Below are positions 5,044 to 6,328 of a DNA stretch of 6,328 bases, in pieces. The number at the start of each line of letters is the position of its first letter. The stretch's first letter is position 1. Made by a program: the position numbers and the translations under genes. This DNA comes from Acidimicrobiaceae bacterium. GTDB lineage: Bacteria > Actinomycetota > Acidimicrobiia > Acidimicrobiales > RAAP-2. The notes below the pieces were generated by a model. The model was not told where the DNA came from. It searched no databases and worked only from the letters and a program-made list of their open reading frames with translations. Where the stretch lies: NCBI GenBank assembly GCA_003135595.1, contig PLCI01000108.1:1935-8262 (forward strand), read 5' to 3'.

Positions 5044-5388
5044 GTGACCGCGACCGAGCCCGTCACGCGAGCGAGCGCGCACGAGGGGCTGAGCGTCCTG
5101 TTCGACCGCGTGCTCGTGCGGCCCGGGGATCCCGAGGGCGAGCGACGGTCGCGCGCGGGCATCCTGATCCCCGCGACCGCCCAGATCTCGCGCCGCCTCG
5201 CTTGGGCGACGGCGGTCGCCGTCGGTCCGCACGTGCGCACGGTCAAGATCGGCGACGAGGTGCTCTACAACCCCGAGGACCGCTTCGACGTCGAGCTTCG
5301 TGGGGAGGAGTTCGTGATCCTGCGCGAGCGCGACATCCACGCCGTCGCGACGCGCCAGGACGGTGCGGGGACCGGCCTGTACCTGTGA
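5044..5388 (+). CDS. Divergent GroES/Cpn10-family protein
   Basis: A 114-residue protein with the Cpn10 fold pattern: VLFDRVLVRP (18-27), a mobile-loop-like stretch RRSRAGILIPATAQ (34-47) whose ILI matches the hydrophobic GroEL-binding tripeptide IVL, AVAVGPHVRTVKIGDEVLY (57-75) and GEEFVILRERDIHAV (87-101). Classical GroES is about 95 residues; this one has about 17 extra residues at the N terminus and 13 at the C terminus. The usual KYAGTEV-like segment is replaced by NPEDRFDVEL (76-85), so it belongs to the divergent GroES-like branch known from actinobacteria, not to the standard groESL operon, and no groEL is present here. It may act as a co-chaperonin for a GroEL or have another role. 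The start is GTG at 5044, set by TACCGT-N6-GTG. Its stop overlaps the trpE start by 4 bp. Confidence 0.82.
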   Translation: MTATEPVTRASAHEGLSVLFDRVLVRPGDPEGERRSRAGILIPATAQISRRLAWATAVAVGPHVRTVKIGDEVLYNPEDRFDVELRGEEFVILRERDIHAVATRQDGAGTGLYL

Positions 5389-6328
5389 CGACCAGCTCCG
5401 CGGTTCGCGCCCTGACCGGCGTGTTCCCGACGCGAGACGAGTTCTGCTCGCTCGCGCTTGACCACGCGGTGGTTCCCGTCGCCGTCGAGGTCGTCGCCGA
5501 CGCGCTCACGCCGGTCGCGGCGTTCGCCGCGCTCGCCGGCGACCGCCCCGGCTTCCTGCTCGAGTCAGCCGAACGCGACGAGCGATGGGGGCGCTACAGC
5601 TTCGTGGGCACCAACGTGCTCGGGACGATCACTCGGGCTGCGAACGGGATGATGCGCGCCACCGGCGCCCTGCCCGACCCGCTGCCGGGCGAGGGTGCGC
5701 TCGGCTACCTCGAGCGTGTCGACGCCACGCACCGCGCCCCGATGCTGCGCGGCCTCCCGCCGCTGCACGTCGGGCTGGTCGGCTTCCTCGCCTACGACGT
5801 GGTCAGGGAGATCGAGCGGATCCCACTGCCCCTCGCCGACGACCTCGGCCACCCCGACGCGGCATTCCATCTCATCGGAGAGCTCTTGGCGTTCGACCAC
5901 TATCGTCAGCGACTCACCGTCGTGGTGAACGTCGCCACTCGTGACCTCGACGAGTCTGCGGTCCAGGCGGCGTACGCCCGCGCGACCGAGCGGCTCGGCG
6001 CGATCGTGGACCTGGTGACGCAAGCCCCGAGTCTCGCCCCGTTCGAGCTGCCCGCCCGCGGCAGCGGCGTGTCCGTCGCGACGTCGCAGAACCGGACCTC
6101 CGAGGACTTTCGCGAGGCGGTGCGGGTCGCCAAGGAGTACATCGTGGCCGGCGACGTGTTCCAGGTCGTGCTGTCACAGCGCTTCGACTGCGACGTGACG
6201 GCCCCGCCGTTCACGGTGTATCGGGCGCTCCGAGCGCTCAACCCCAGCCCGTACCTGTTCTTCCTTCGCTTCGACGACTGGACGGTCGTCGGCTCGTCCC
6301 CCGAGGCGCTGGTCCGTCTTCGCGACGG
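5385..6328 (+). CDS. trpE: Anthranilate synthase component I, 5' part (cut by window edge)
   Basis: Makes anthranilate from chorismate, using ammonia from the TrpG glutaminase, as the first step of tryptophan synthesis. 314 codons are visible of an expected roughly 500. The N-terminal domain has the tryptophan-binding feedback motif LLES (58-61) in FLLESAERDERWGRYSFVG, then VGLVGFLAYDVVREIE. The chorismate-binding domain starts near N236 (NRTSEDFREAV), with GDVFQVVLSQRF (256-267) and NPSPYLFFL, ending at GSSPEALVRL. Q260 is the glutamine typical of anthranilate synthases at the site where isochorismate synthases carry lysine, and the LLES motif argues against PabB. The start is GTG at 5385, overlapping the groES-like stop as GTGA, which implies translational coupling. 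Feedback inhibition by tryptophan is expected from LLES. About 190 C-terminal residues lie beyond the window. Confidence 0.95.
   Translation, partial: MTTSSAVRALTGVFPTRDEFCSLALDHAVVPVAVEVVADALTPVAAFAALAGDRPGFLLESAERDERWGRYSFVGTNVLGTITRAANGMMRATGALPDPLPGEGALGYLERVDATHRAPMLRGLPPLHVGLVGFLAYDVVREIERIPLPLADDLGHPDAAFHLIGELLAFDHYRQRLTVVVNVATRDLDESAVQAAYARATERLGAIVDLVTQAPSLAPFELPARGSGVSVATSQNRTSEDFREAVRVAKEYIVAGDVFQVVLSQRFDCDVTAPPFTVYRALRALNPSPYLFFLRFDDWTVVGSSPEALVRLRD

Noticed and set aside
5565..6023. A 152-codon minus-strand open frame opposite trpE
   Set aside because: It has no domain or start signal, and the plus strand encodes clear TrpE.
1..6328. Mobile elements, CRISPR arrays, tRNA/rRNA genes or a phage-defence system
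   Set aside because: I found no transposase or integrase motifs, no spaced direct repeats, no tRNA-like cloverleaf and no region of clearly different base composition. The content is housekeeping.
5385..6328. PabB (aminodeoxychorismate synthase) as the identity of the right-edge gene
   Set aside because: The LLES feedback motif and Gln at the position equivalent to the isochorismate synthase lysine fit TrpE; PabB typically has Ala there.

Overview
The window is an ordinary, gene-dense stretch of a high-GC (by eye about 70%) bacterial chromosome. It is most likely from an actinobacterium. The main reasons are a mycothiol synthase (MshD) gene, since mycothiol is the actinobacterial thiol; an actinobacterial-type VIT1 metal transporter; a divergent GroES-family protein of a kind known from actinobacteria; and the apparent use of leaderless GTG-started transcripts. 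The genus cannot be read from the sequence. An acidimicrobial or other deep-branching actinobacterium would fit, but that is inference.

Layout. From 1 to 2414 a minus-strand operon reads maoC-like hydratase, then menG/ubiE methyltransferase, then menF isochorismate synthase. The genes are almost fused: 1 bp lies between the first two, and the next pair share a 4-bp GTGA overlap. menF runs off the left edge and lacks only its last few codons. Its promoter (-10 TACGAT) and a strong Shine-Dalgarno lie just upstream of the hydratase. A divergent plus-strand gene (2496-3188) encodes a VIT1/CCC1-type Fe/Mn transporter. It meets the minus-strand mycothiol synthase gene mshD (3192-4055) tail to tail, with an inverted repeat spanning both stop codons. 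mshD is divergent from nth, endonuclease III (4092-4793), across only 36 bp. A small minus-strand gene of unknown function (4756-4998) overlaps the end of nth. The plus strand then carries a GroES-like gene (5044-5388), overlapped by 4 bp by trpE (5385 to the right edge, truncated).

Functional picture. Two homologous chorismate-using enzymes sit at the two ends. MenF takes chorismate toward menaquinone, and MenG performs the last menaquinone step. TrpE takes chorismate toward tryptophan. A lysine-versus-glutamine difference at the equivalent active-site position separates them. The middle genes are housekeeping: metal transport, thiol biosynthesis and oxidative base-excision repair.

The most notable pattern is regulatory. 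Four independent transcription units (VIT1, mshD, nth, groES-like) each begin with TAnnnT, exactly six bases, then GTG. This is the signature of leaderless mRNAs. I found no mobile element, CRISPR array, RNA gene or clearly novel system. No gene-free stretch exceeds 300 bases; the longest are 81 bp (2415-2495) and about 45 bp (4999-5043).
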